Positions 44,609-53,225 of a DNA stretch of 64,000 bases are shown one piece after another. The translations under genes and the position numbers were made by a program. The stretch is from positions 1 through 64,000 of the forward strand of contig NZ_JAUCDY010000001.1 of the NCBI RefSeq assembly GCF_030362935.1, given 5' to 3'. Position 1 is the stretch's first letter; each line of letters opens with the position of its first letter. The stretch is from Thiopseudomonas acetoxidans (GTDB taxonomy: Bacteria > Pseudomonadota > Gammaproteobacteria > Pseudomonadales > Pseudomonadaceae). Below the pieces are notes generated by a model that was not told the origin of the DNA, made no database searches, and saw only the letters and a list, made by a program, of their open reading frames with translations.

Positions 44609-44633
44609 TAAATCTGTTTTGTTAAGGACCTCT

Positions 44634-45722
44634 ATGCGACCGGCGTACGCACATATTGATTTGGCTGCCTTGCGGCATAATTACCAGCTCGCTAAGCAGT
44701 TTAGCCCTAATAAGGCGCTAGCTGTGGTCAAGGCGGATGCATATGGACATGGTGCTGTACAGTGCGCGCAGGCGCTGACAGATTGCGCCGATGGTTTTGC
44801 AGTGGCTTGCTTAGAAGAAGCTATCGAGTTACGCAGCGCAGGAATTAAACAGCCTATTTTACTGCTGGAAGGTTTTTTTCATGCGGACGAGCTGGCGCTT
44901 TGTGTCGAGCATGACCTGTGGTTAGTTATTCATGCCCACTGGCAAATAGAGGCGTTAACGAGATCGCCGTTAAAGCAGCCTATCAACTGCTGGCTAAAGA
45001 TGGACTCAGGTATGCACCGAGTTGGGTTTTTCCTGCATGACTTTGTCGGTGCTTACCAGCGCTTGCGCCAGTGCGCTAATGTGGGGCAGGTTGTAGCCAT
45101 GACGCATTTGGCACGGGCTGATGATGTGCAGAGTCCTGCTGCCAGCCAGCAGTGCGCTGTGTTTAGTCAGGCGATAAAGCAACTAGGCGTGCCTACCAGC
45201 CTGAGTAATTCAGCAGCGGTATTAGCTTGGCCGCAGATAGTCAGCGATTGGACGCGCCCCGGCATTATGCTGTATGGCAGTAATCCATTATTAAAGCCTA
45301 CTGAGGTTACCCAGCAGCTTAAGCCAGTGATGAGTTTGCAGTCACGCATTATTGCCGTACGTGAATTGCCGGAAGGCGAAGCCATTGGCTATGGCGCGCG
45401 CTTTGTAACACAAAAAGCCTCCCGCATCGGCGTGGTGGCTATGGGTTATGCTGATGGTTATCCGCGCCACGCACAGGATGGCACGCCCATGCTGGTTGAG
45501 GGGCATCGTGCGGGTCTGGCCGGGCGTGTGTCCATGGATATGCTCACCGTTGACTTAACTGACTTGCCGCAAGCTGGTGTGGGCAGTGCAGTTGAGTTGT
45601 GGGGTAAACATATTTCTGTCGACGAGGTGGCGCATTGCGCAGATACGATTTCTTATAGCATGCTTACGAATATTAAGCGCGTGCAGAAAAACTATTTAAA
45701 TGCTGACTTAAAAGCCGAGTAG
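44634..45722 (+). CDS. dadX: Catabolic alanine racemase
   Basis: About 362 residues, a fold III PLP enzyme. The PLP-lysine motif is AVVKADAYGHGA near residue 35, and the catalytic Tyr is in AIGYGARFV. It interconverts L- and D-alanine; coupled to dadA it feeds alanine catabolism. I chose the ATG at 44634 because AAGGA lies seven bases upstream; an upstream TTG at 44619 is in frame but lies before that site. Confidence 0.94.
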   Translation: MRPAYAHIDLAALRHNYQLAKQFSPNKALAVVKADAYGHGAVQCAQALTDCADGFAVACLEEAIELRSAGIKQPILLLEGFFHADELALCVEHDLWLVIHAHWQIEALTRSPLKQPINCWLKMDSGMHRVGFFLHDFVGAYQRLRQCANVGQVVAMTHLARADDVQSPAASQQCAVFSQAIKQLGVPTSLSNSAAVLAWPQIVSDWTRPGIMLYGSNPLLKPTEVTQQLKPVMSLQSRIIAVRELPEGEAIGYGARFVTQKASRIGVVAMGYADGYPRHAQDGTPMLVEGHRAGLAGRVSMDMLTVDLTDLPQAGVGSAVELWGKHISVDEVAHCADTISYSMLTNIKRVQKNYLNADLKAE

Positions 45723-45812
45723 ATTTACATACAAACGGTGCTGGGTATACTAGCGAGCGTGGAATTTTGATACATTTATTCTGTCTAGAATAACCAATAA
45801 AGGGGATAACCT

Positions 45813-46313
45813 GTGAATCTGATTAAAAAACTATTTCTGATGCCAGCTGCGGCGTTAATTTTAATGACGGGCGTAGCTCAAGCGGATACCGATGAAGCGA
45901 TTTCAGAGCGTTTAAAGCCAGTAGGAACAGTCTGCATTAAAGGTCAGGATTGTAATGGCGGTGATGTTAAAAAAGCACCGGTACAAGCCGAAACTGAGTC
46001 TACAACAGAAGCTGCAGCAACAGACACCGCAGTAGAAGCACCTGCAGAACCAGTTGCCGCTGCCAGCGCAGGGCGTTCGGGTGAGCAAATAGCAACACAA
46101 TCGTGCAACGTATGTCATGGTACGGGAATACTGGATGCGCCCGTTGTAGGTGATAAAGCCGCTTGGGCTGCACGTGCTGATGCGGCTGGTGGCTTGGATG
46201 GACTGCTGAAGATTTCTAAAGAAGGTAAGGGCGCTATGCCACCTATGGGAACGTGCGCAGACTGTACGGATGCTGAATTAATAGCAGCTATCCAAAATAT
46301 GTCTGGCCTGTAA
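45813..46313 (+). CDS. Cytochrome c5-like protein
   Basis: 166 residues: an N-terminal hydrophobic signal segment ending in AQA, then a Cys pair (VCIKGQDC). An Ala/Glu/Thr-rich linker of about 45 residues follows. The haem domain has CNVCH near residue 97, the Met ligand in GAMPPMG and the typical c5 Cys pair GTCADC. It is a periplasmic electron carrier. The linker could leave the signal uncleaved, making it membrane-anchored. It starts at GTG with AAGGGGA upstream. Confidence 0.9.
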   Translation: MNLIKKLFLMPAAALILMTGVAQADTDEAISERLKPVGTVCIKGQDCNGGDVKKAPVQAETESTTEAAATDTAVEAPAEPVAAASAGRSGEQIATQSCNVCHGTGILDAPVVGDKAAWAARADAAGGLDGLLKISKEGKGAMPPMGTCADCTDAELIAAIQNMSGL

Positions 46314-46322
46314 GGCAGACCA

Positions 46323-46356
46323 AAAAGCCGTTCGAGCGCTAACCAGAATGGCTTTT
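46323..46356 (+). terminator. Terminator after cytochrome c5 gene
   Basis: AAAAGCCGTTC (46323-46333) pairs with GAATGGCTTTT (46346-46356) over 11 bp including one G-U pair, with a 12-nt loop. The stem ends in TTTT. It lies ten bases after the stop codon. Confidence 0.6.
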
Positions 46357-46426
46357 GTTAGCGTGTATGGCAAGCAGCTGTTGGATACTTTAGCCGTAGC
46401 CTAGGATGCGTGGTCACCGCAAAAGT

Positions 46427-46446
46427 GTTATCATTCTCATTTATAA
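46427..46446. promoter_or_regulatory. Putative Fur box upstream of sodB
   Basis: TGTTATCATTCTCATTTATA, reverse complement TATAAATGAGAATGATAACA, resembles the Fur consensus GATAATGATAATCATTATC, with the typical AATGAGAATGATA core. It lies about 75 bases before the sodB ATG. Binding is inferred from sequence only. Confidence 0.5.
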
Positions 46447-46521
46447 GCAGGCGAACGTACCGCTCAAGTGAAGTGTGTTTAGCCTGCATTTTGCCTTGTC
46501 TGATGTTATTGGAGAAAAATT

Positions 46522-47103
46522 ATGGCTTTTGAATTACCCGCTTTACCCTATGCACAAAATGCACTGGAACCGCATATTTCTGCAGAAACTCTGGATTACC
46601 ACCACGGTAAACACCACAACGCTTACGTGGTTAACCTAAATAACCTAATTCCAGGAACAGAGTTTGAGGGCAAAAGCTTAGAAGAGATCATCAAAACCTC
46701 ATCTGGCGGTGTGTTTAATAACGCTGCACAGGTTTGGAACCACACCTTCTATTGGAACTGCTTATCACCCAACGGTGGTGGCGAGCCAACAGGCGCATTA
46801 GCTGAGGCGATTAACAAAGCCTTTGGTTCTTTTGAAAAATTCAAAGAAGAATTTACCAAAACTGCAATTGGCACGTTCGGTTCTGGTTGGGCTTGGTTGG
46901 TTAAAAAAGCTGACGGTAGCGTAGCGTTAAGCAGCACTATCGGTGCTGGCTGCCCGCTGACTACAGCAGACAAAGCGTTGCTGACCTGTGATGTGTGGGA
47001 ACACGCCTACTACATCGACTACCGTAACGCACGCCCTAAGTATGTTGAAGCTTTCTGGAATCTTGTTAACTGGGATTTCGTGGCGGCAAACTTTGAAAAC
47101 TAA
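46522..47103 (+). CDS. sodB: Iron superoxide dismutase
   Basis: 193 residues, Fe/Mn-SOD family. Start MAFELPALPYAQNALEPHIS, metal ligand His in HHGKHHNAYV, Ala-Gln-Val-Trp-Asn-His (AQVWNHTFYW), and the C-terminal DVWEHAYYIDYRN. The segment FNNAAQVWNHTFYW and GTFGSGWAW point to the iron form. It converts superoxide to H2O2 and O2 in the cytoplasm. GGAG precedes the ATG. Preceded by a putative Fur box and followed by a strong terminator. Confidence 0.97.
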   Translation: MAFELPALPYAQNALEPHISAETLDYHHGKHHNAYVVNLNNLIPGTEFEGKSLEEIIKTSSGGVFNNAAQVWNHTFYWNCLSPNGGGEPTGALAEAINKAFGSFEKFKEEFTKTAIGTFGSGWAWLVKKADGSVALSSTIGAGCPLTTADKALLTCDVWEHAYYIDYRNARPKYVEAFWNLVNWDFVAANFEN

Positions 47104-47126
47104 GCGTTAACGCATTGCTTAGCCAA

Positions 47127-47156
47127 AAGCCCAGTGTTAATACACTGGGCTTTTTT
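47127..47156 (+). terminator. Rho-independent terminator of sodB
   Basis: AAGCCCAGTGT (47127-47137) pairs perfectly with ACACTGGGCTT (47142-47152) over a four-base loop, followed by a T-run to 47156. The rest of the gap to 47357 contains only the leader of the next gene. Confidence 0.88.
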
Positions 47157-47357
47157 GCTTTATAAGGTATATTCTTTCTGTGAGGCTGGTTTACGCTGTT
47201 CCTGACTGTCGTGCCAACATTATTCAGCCTGTCCTTAAGGCGGCATAATCAAGTGCTAGCGTCTTAATACATTTTACTTCGTATGCCTCGCTGCTTGAGC
47301 ATCACTAGCGATAATTACACTCCCAAGGCTTCCCTAATAAACTGGCAAATTAGCTAG

Positions 47358-49430
47358 ATGAAAATAAAACAACGTAGTCAAAGCTTATCGCTAAATTTAT
47401 TGTACTGGACTTTTTTTACTGCGTTAGCAGTGGGAATTGTGCTGAGTGTTTTACAGGTGGTTTATGCCGCTGCTCATGCGCGTGAAACTATTGAGCGCGA
47501 TGGGCAACGCACTTTAACTATGTTTGCAGAGCCCGCGCGGCAAGCGCTTTATAACCTGGACGCGGAAATGGCGGGTCAGGTAGTTAAAGGTTTGCTACAG
47601 CATGAGGCGATTCGTAAAGTCACCATTGGTCACCCGCAAGAGATGGCTTTAGCTGAACAAGAACGCCCTTTGCAGCAGGGGGTATATCGATTCATCACCG
47701 ACCCTATTTTTGCCCCACAACAAATATTTACTCTAGCGCTTGAAGGGCAGCAAGACGATCAGCTGGAGTACTACGGTAGAATAGAGATTGTTATCGATAC
47801 AGCGCCTTACGGTGGCGTCTTTGTCCAAGAGGCGGTGATAGTATTTATCTCGGGCGTTTTGCGTGCACTGCTACTGGCGTTAGTGTTCCATCTGATTTAT
47901 CGCGCCCTGCTCACCAAACCCTTAGCCGATATGATGGAAAATATTTCCAATATCAATCCGGATCGACCCAGTCAAAGCAAGCTTAAACCGATCAAGGGCC
48001 ATGAAAATAATGAGTTGGGTGTTTGGATTCAAAAAACCAACCAGCTCTTTGCCTCGATTGAGCGCAACACATACTTGCGCCACGAAGCTGAAAGTAACCT
48101 GATGCGGTTATCACAGATTGATTATTTAACGGGCTTACCAAACAGGCAGGAGTTACAGTTATATCTTGAGAAAGCCCTGCTACATGCGGAGTCAGCCAAT
48201 AACTCTGTAGCCATTATGTGCGTCGGCTTGGATGGTTTTAAGGGTGTCAACGAGCGCTATACGTACCAAACAGGTGATTGGCTTCTAAATGCTTTTGCTC
48301 AGCGCATTGCAACGCACTTTGCTGATGATATAAAGCTTTTTTCCCGGCTGGGTGGCGATCAGTTTGTCGCGCTGCAGGCTGATGTTGAGCATCCTTACCA
48401 ATCCGCGTCTTTAGCGCAAAAAATTCTTAAAGCCTTAGAACTTCCTTTTGTCATAGCGCCTAGCGCTGAGATCGGAGAGGTGAAAATATGCTTAAGCGCC
48501 ACCATAGGTATTGCGCTGTATCCGGATGATGCCGAAGATGCGGAAAATCTTATACAAAAAGCTGAGCAAACCATGATGCTCGCTAAGTCTGGCTCACGTA
48601 ATCGCTATCAGTTTTACATTGCCAGTATTGACCGAGAAATGCGTAAGCGTCGGCAGCTGGAAAACGACTTAAAAGAAGCAATCGGCAAAGGACAGATGAA
48701 TGTGGTGTACCAGCCACAAATTTGTTACAGCACGGGCAAGTTTTTTGGCGCAGAAGCCCTGTTGCGCTGGCAGCACCCTGAGTTTGGTTGGATTGCACCC
48801 GATACTTTTATCCCACTGGCTGAGCAAAGTGGCAGCATTGTTGCTATTGGTGGATGGGTGCTGGAGCAGGTATGCCAGCAGCTGACAACCTGGCTGAAAG
48901 AAGAAAACATGCAGGGCTTTAAGGTAGCGGTAAACCTGTCCACCGTGCAGCTTCATCATACGAGTTTGGCAGTGCAGGTGGCGCGCTTGCTTGAGGTGCA
49001 CCAGTTGCCGGCAGGTAGCTTAGAGGTCGAGGTGACTGAGACGAGCCTGATGCAGGACGTAAATGCAGCCAAGCGCAATCTACAGGCACTAAGAAATATT
49101 GCCGTCAGCATTGCCATCGATGACTTTGGTACGGGTTACTCTTCATTAAGCTACTTGAAAAGTATGCCGCTGGATAAAATTAAAATTGACCGCAGTTTTG
49201 TGCAGGATGCCTTAACCAGTGAGGATGATGCCACCATAGTGCGTGCTATCATTCAGCTAGGGCATAGTTTAGGGCTAAAAGTATTGGCTGAAGGGATTGA
49301 AACCAAAGAAATGGAAGACTTTGTGGTCAGTTTAGGATGCGATGAAGGCCAAGGTTATTATTACAGCAAGCCAGCATCTCCTCTGATTATTGGTCAGCTG
49401 TTAAAGGACTATGCACTAGCCCGCAGGTAA
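47358..49430 (+). CDS. Membrane GGDEF/EAL protein, predicted c-di-GMP phosphodiesterase
   Basis: 690 residues. Two membrane helices (near 15-37 and 165-190) flank a periplasmic sensor. The GGDEF domain has GGDQF instead of GGDEF and no inhibitory RxxD (DDIK at that place), so it is probably not a cyclase; it may bind GTP. The EAL domain looks active: EALLRWQHP, NLS, EVTETSLMQD, IDDFGTGYSSLSYL, KIDRSFV and AEGIET. It should degrade c-di-GMP in response to an extracytoplasmic cue. It stands alone between two unrelated operons. Confidence 0.9.
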   Translation: MKIKQRSQSLSLNLLYWTFFTALAVGIVLSVLQVVYAAAHARETIERDGQRTLTMFAEPARQALYNLDAEMAGQVVKGLLQHEAIRKVTIGHPQEMALAEQERPLQQGVYRFITDPIFAPQQIFTLALEGQQDDQLEYYGRIEIVIDTAPYGGVFVQEAVIVFISGVLRALLLALVFHLIYRALLTKPLADMMENISNINPDRPSQSKLKPIKGHENNELGVWIQKTNQLFASIERNTYLRHEAESNLMRLSQIDYLTGLPNRQELQLYLEKALLHAESANNSVAIMCVGLDGFKGVNERYTYQTGDWLLNAFAQRIATHFADDIKLFSRLGGDQFVALQADVEHPYQSASLAQKILKALELPFVIAPSAEIGEVKICLSATIGIALYPDDAEDAENLIQKAEQTMMLAKSGSRNRYQFYIASIDREMRKRRQLENDLKEAIGKGQMNVVYQPQICYSTGKFFGAEALLRWQHPEFGWIAPDTFIPLAEQSGSIVAIGGWVLEQVCQQLTTWLKEENMQGFKVAVNLSTVQLHHTSLAVQVARLLEVHQLPAGSLEVEVTETSLMQDVNAAKRNLQALRNIAVSIAIDDFGTGYSSLSYLKSMPLDKIKIDRSFVQDALTSEDDATIVRAIIQLGHSLGLKVLAEGIETKEMEDFVVSLGCDEGQGYYYSKPASPLIIGQLLKDYALARR

Positions 49431-49512
49431 AAACTGCTGCATAATCTACCTGTAGCGTTAAGCCCGCGATTACGCAGCAAAGCGCTGAAAACGTATTTTT
49501 TGGTTTCTTGCA

Positions 49513-49713
49513 ATGCATATTCAGTTAAACGGTAAAGCATATCCTCTGCCACAACAGCTAACCCTTGCGCAGCTTCTAGAGCAGCTAGAACTGACGGGAA
49601 AACGCTTGGCTGTTGAGGTTAATTTGGCAATAGTGCCGCGCAGCCAGCATGAGCAGCATGTGCTCCAAGCGGGTGATAAAGTCGAGATCGTACATGCGAT
49701 TGGTGGCGGCTAA
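49513..49713 (+). CDS. thiS: ThiS sulfur carrier protein
   Basis: 66 residues, ubiquitin-like, ending in the required Gly-Gly (HAIGGG). It carries sulfur as a thiocarboxylate to ThiG for the thiazole ring of thiamine. Start MHIQLNGKAYPLP. It is 55 bases upstream of thiG. Confidence 0.95.
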   Translation: MHIQLNGKAYPLPQQLTLAQLLEQLELTGKRLAVEVNLAIVPRSQHEQHVLQAGDKVEIVHAIGGG

Positions 49714-49768
49714 AGCCAGATAAAACGTCCCTAGCGACATTCCTACCGCCACAAAAGAGAAACAGCTA

Positions 49769-50560
49769 ATGCACAGCACGAATACACAGCAAAATTTTAC
49801 TATTGCTGGAAGAACCTTCGACTCCCGGTTGCTTGTGGGCACGGGTAAATACAAAGACTTAGAAGAGACGCGCCTAGCTATTGAAGCCTCAGGTGCGCAA
49901 ATTGTTACCGTAGCTGTACGCCGCACTAACATTGGCCAACATGCTAACGAGCCTAATTTGCTAGATGTAATCAGTCCTGATAAATACTGCATCTTGCCCA
50001 ATACAGCCGGCTGCTATGACGCTGAGGATGCAGTGCGCACCTGTCGTTTGGCGCGTGAGCTTCTGGATGGCCATAATCTGGTTAAGTTGGAGATTTTGGC
50101 TGACGACAAAACACTTTTTCCCAACGTAGTAGAAACGTTAAAAGCGGCACGTGTGCTGGTGGATGAAGGTTTTGATGTCATGGTTTATACCAGTGATGAT
50201 CCCATCATTGCTCGCGAGCTAGAGGCAGTTGGCTGCATTGCAGTGATGCCTTTGGCTGGTTTGATCGGCAGTGGTTTAGGTATTTGTAATCCTTACAATC
50301 TGCGCATCATTTTAGAAGAAGCCACAGTTCCTGTATTAGTCGATGCCGGTGTGGGTACAGCGTCAGACGCCACTATTGCAATGGAAATGGGTTGTGCAGC
50401 TGTGTTGATGAATAGCGCTATTGCACTTGCGCAGCAGCCGATATTGATGGCCGAGGCCATGCGCCATGCAGTGATTGCGGGTCGTCAGGCTTACCTGGCT
50501 GGTCGTATGCCAAAACGTCTGTATGCCAGCGCGTCATCCCCCTTAACGGATTTAATTTAA
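49769..50560 (+). CDS. thiG: Thiazole synthase
   Basis: A 263-residue TIM barrel. Conserved RLLVGTGKYKDLEETRLAIE, VKLEILADDKTLFPN with the Schiff-base Lys in VKLEI, AVMPLAGLIGSGLG and VDAGVGTASDA. It forms the thiazole phosphate of thiamine from deoxyxylulose phosphate, dehydroglycine and ThiS sulfur. It is followed by trmB after five bases. Confidence 0.97.
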   Translation: MHSTNTQQNFTIAGRTFDSRLLVGTGKYKDLEETRLAIEASGAQIVTVAVRRTNIGQHANEPNLLDVISPDKYCILPNTAGCYDAEDAVRTCRLARELLDGHNLVKLEILADDKTLFPNVVETLKAARVLVDEGFDVMVYTSDDPIIARELEAVGCIAVMPLAGLIGSGLGICNPYNLRIILEEATVPVLVDAGVGTASDATIAMEMGCAAVLMNSAIALAQQPILMAEAMRHAVIAGRQAYLAGRMPKRLYASASSPLTDLI

Positions 50561-50565
50561 CACCT

Positions 50566-51264
50566 ATGAACAATCAGGACGTCACGCAAAGACGTGAAAT
50601 TAAAAGCTATGTGATGCGCGCAGGGCGTATGACCCCTGGACAAGAGCGCGGTCTCGAACAGGGTTTGCCGCGCTATGGCTTACGGCTAGAAGAAGGCGTG
50701 TTACAACCGCAAAAGGTTTTTGGTCGTCAAGCACCGCTGACCTTAGAAATAGGTTTTGGCATGGGGCAGTCGCTGCTGCAAATGGCAAAAGAAGCGCCTG
50801 AACAAGACTTTATTGGTGTTGAGGTGCATCGTCCGGGTGTGGGTGCCCTGTTAAGTGGCATGCTCACCGATGCAGTAGACAATGTGCGTATTTACAGCTG
50901 TGATGCCATTGAGGTATTAAATCAATGTGTTGCCGATGAAAGCCTCGACCGTGTGTTGCTGTTTTTCCCGGATCCATGGCATAAAAGTCGTCATCATAAG
51001 CGTCGTATCGTGCAACCTGCTTTCGCTGCTTTAGTGCATAAAAAACTGAAACAGGGCGGGGTTTTGCATATGGCGACGGACTGGGAGCCTTATGCTGAAC
51101 ACATGCTTGAGGTGATGAATGCGGCGCCGGGGTATAAAAACTTATCAGTGGATAATACCTGGGTAGCACGCCCAGCAGAACGTCCGGTGACAAAGTTTGA
51201 AAAGCGCGGAACGCGTTTAGGGCACGGAGTTTGGGATTTAAAATTTACTAAAATAACAGGTTAA
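50566..51264 (+). CDS. trmB: tRNA (guanine-N7)-methyltransferase
   Basis: 232 residues. SAM-binding motif LEIGFGMGQSLLQMA, FIGVEVHRPGVG, and the signature LLFFPDPWHKSRHHKRRI. It makes m7G46 in tRNA. The thiS-thiG-trmB order matches Pseudomonas. Confidence 0.97.
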   Translation: MNNQDVTQRREIKSYVMRAGRMTPGQERGLEQGLPRYGLRLEEGVLQPQKVFGRQAPLTLEIGFGMGQSLLQMAKEAPEQDFIGVEVHRPGVGALLSGMLTDAVDNVRIYSCDAIEVLNQCVADESLDRVLLFFPDPWHKSRHHKRRIVQPAFAALVHKKLKQGGVLHMATDWEPYAEHMLEVMNAAPGYKNLSVDNTWVARPAERPVTKFEKRGTRLGHGVWDLKFTKITG

Positions 51265-51325
51265 ACATTAAACTAACAGGGATGTAGTCTGAGCAATTAA
51301 GTGTTTATTTGCTCAAGGAGTTGGT

Positions 51326-52888
51326 ATGAAATGGCTGGCTAAGAGTAATTTAAGGCTGTTGATTGTCGGATTAGTCTTATTAAGCACACTGCTGGCTGTG
51401 ATTAATATGTTTATTGCTAGTGCAAAGGTGCAAAAGCAATCATTAATCGATAATACCTTGCAGCACAATGAAGGATACGCCACCAAACTGGCGCAAATGC
51501 TTCAGATAACGATTGAAAATGCGCAGCAAGAATTGATACTTAGCGCGCGTTCTATGGCTAAAAGTTGGAGTGATGCTAAACAGGTGCAGCAGGATTTGCT
51601 TGGGTTGTCGGAGCAAAGCAGCTTGTTTAACTCCATGCATGTGGCCAGCAGCGAGGGTTTGGTGTTAGCTGCCTCAAATAATATCTCACAATTAACTGGG
51701 CGCAAGTTGCTAGGCTTAGGTCATCAGCAAGCCCTAACCATGCGAGTGGCTTGGGTTAGTGAGCCTTTTATTTCTCAGCTGGATAATTTACTGGTGACTT
51801 TGACGGCGCCTATATATACGGCGGATGGTCAGTTTGTTGGTTATTTAGCAGGCAACGTCTACCTTAAACATAACAATTTGTTGTCGCGCATTATTGGTGA
51901 GCACTATCAAAAAGACGGCTCCTATGTGTACATCATTGATCGGCAAAAACGCCTCCTGTATCACCCAGAAAAAAAGCGTCTTGGTATACCTACCTACACT
52001 AATCCGATGTTGGACACGGTACTCAAAGGCATACCGGGACATCAAGTGGTGGTCAATAGTGTAGGCGTGGAAATGCTAGCCGGCTACGCCTATGTGCCTG
52101 TTGCTGGCTGGGGCTTGGTTTCACAACGACCAACAAAGGCGGTGCTGGATGCCCATGAAGGACTTATGCAAAAAATAATGCTCACCAGCATGCCGATGAA
52201 CTTTGCCATGCTGGTGGTGATTTGGATTTTTTCTGGACTTATCTCTAAGCCGCTGAAGGTGCTGGCGCGTAACGTTAAAAAAATGACTTTACGCAGTACG
52301 ATCGAAAAAGTGGAGAATTTAAACGCTTGGTATTATGAGGCGCAGCAATTAAAACAGGCATTTTTGTTGGGACTGGAAAACATTCACGATAAAGTCGATA
52401 AGCTACAGCATGATGCGGATATCGACCCATTAACTGGTTTAAATAATCGCCGCTTACTTGAGCAGGTGCTCGACACTTTCCTGATTACCAACACTTCATT
52501 TTGTGCCATCACTTTTGATATTGACCATTTTAAGAAAGTAAACGATAACTATGGTCATGCGGCAGGTGATCAGGTGCTCAGAGAGCTTTCAGCTATAGTT
52601 TTGGACAGCTCCCGTGAGAATGATGTATGCATCCGCTTGGGTGGAGAGGAGTTTTTAATTCTCATGACTCACTGCAAGCTTGAGTTGGCTGTCAGAGTTG
52701 CTGAGCGTTTGCGTGCTGCCGTGATGGAACATAGCTTCACAGATGTGGGTTCAGTTACTATTTCGCTGGGCGTAGCTGCGTGGCCTGAGCATAATAAGAC
52801 TCCGCAAGAAATATTAAGAATCGCTGACAAAAGGCTTTATCGAGCCAAGAACCTAGGGCGAAATCAGGTATGTTGCAGCGACAGTTAA
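51326..52888 (+). CDS. Sensor diguanylate cyclase with periplasmic Cache domain
   Basis: 520 residues. A membrane helix at 9-30, a periplasmic part of about 250 residues resembling double Cache (YTADGQFVGYLAGNVYL, then YVYIIDRQKRLLYHPE), a second membrane helix near 290-310, then GGDEF: DPLTGLNNRRLLEQ, active GGEEF and an REND inhibitory site. It should synthesise c-di-GMP on binding a small extracellular ligand. AAGGAG precedes the ATG. It is convergent with the DUF3392 gene. Confidence 0.92.
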   Translation: MKWLAKSNLRLLIVGLVLLSTLLAVINMFIASAKVQKQSLIDNTLQHNEGYATKLAQMLQITIENAQQELILSARSMAKSWSDAKQVQQDLLGLSEQSSLFNSMHVASSEGLVLAASNNISQLTGRKLLGLGHQQALTMRVAWVSEPFISQLDNLLVTLTAPIYTADGQFVGYLAGNVYLKHNNLLSRIIGEHYQKDGSYVYIIDRQKRLLYHPEKKRLGIPTYTNPMLDTVLKGIPGHQVVVNSVGVEMLAGYAYVPVAGWGLVSQRPTKAVLDAHEGLMQKIMLTSMPMNFAMLVVIWIFSGLISKPLKVLARNVKKMTLRSTIEKVENLNAWYYEAQQLKQAFLLGLENIHDKVDKLQHDADIDPLTGLNNRRLLEQVLDTFLITNTSFCAITFDIDHFKKVNDNYGHAAGDQVLRELSAIVLDSSRENDVCIRLGGEEFLILMTHCKLELAVRVAERLRAAVMEHSFTDVGSVTISLGVAAWPEHNKTPQEILRIADKRLYRAKNLGRNQVCCSDS

Positions 52889-52892
52889 ATGT

Positions 52893-53216
52893 TTAATTGC
52901 GATCCGCAAACACACCTATCAAGATAAAAATAAGCAATAAAGCCGGGGCAAGGGTGTAATTGTTAAACTGCGCCAAGCCTTTGGCGAGCCAAGGGGTAAG
53001 GAAAATCATTGCTAATCCAAACCCAAATGCACAGACCAAAATAAAAATAAGCGTGCGCAAAGCAAAGTTTAAATGACCAATAGTGCGTTTTAACCAGCGG
53101 TTGATTGCCGGACCTACTAACACTAAAAAAGCCGCCATTAACGCCAAAGAGATATCGCTTAAATGAGTGCGGCACCACTTAGATAGCAGCAAAACGAAGT
53201 CAGTAATCATATCCAT
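52893..53216 (-). CDS. DUF3392 membrane protein
   Basis: 107 residues with three predicted membrane helices (near 22-36, 47-77 and 86-104). DUF3392 proteins are widespread in gammaproteobacteria and of unknown function. It lies ten bases downstream of hemW in the same direction. Confidence 0.85.
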   Translation of the reverse strand: MDMITDFVLLLSKWCRTHLSDISLALMAAFLVLVGPAINRWLKRTIGHLNFALRTLIFILVCAFGFGLAMIFLTPWLAKGLAQFNNYTLAPALLLIFILIGVFADRN

Positions 53217-53225
53217 ATAAAGTCC

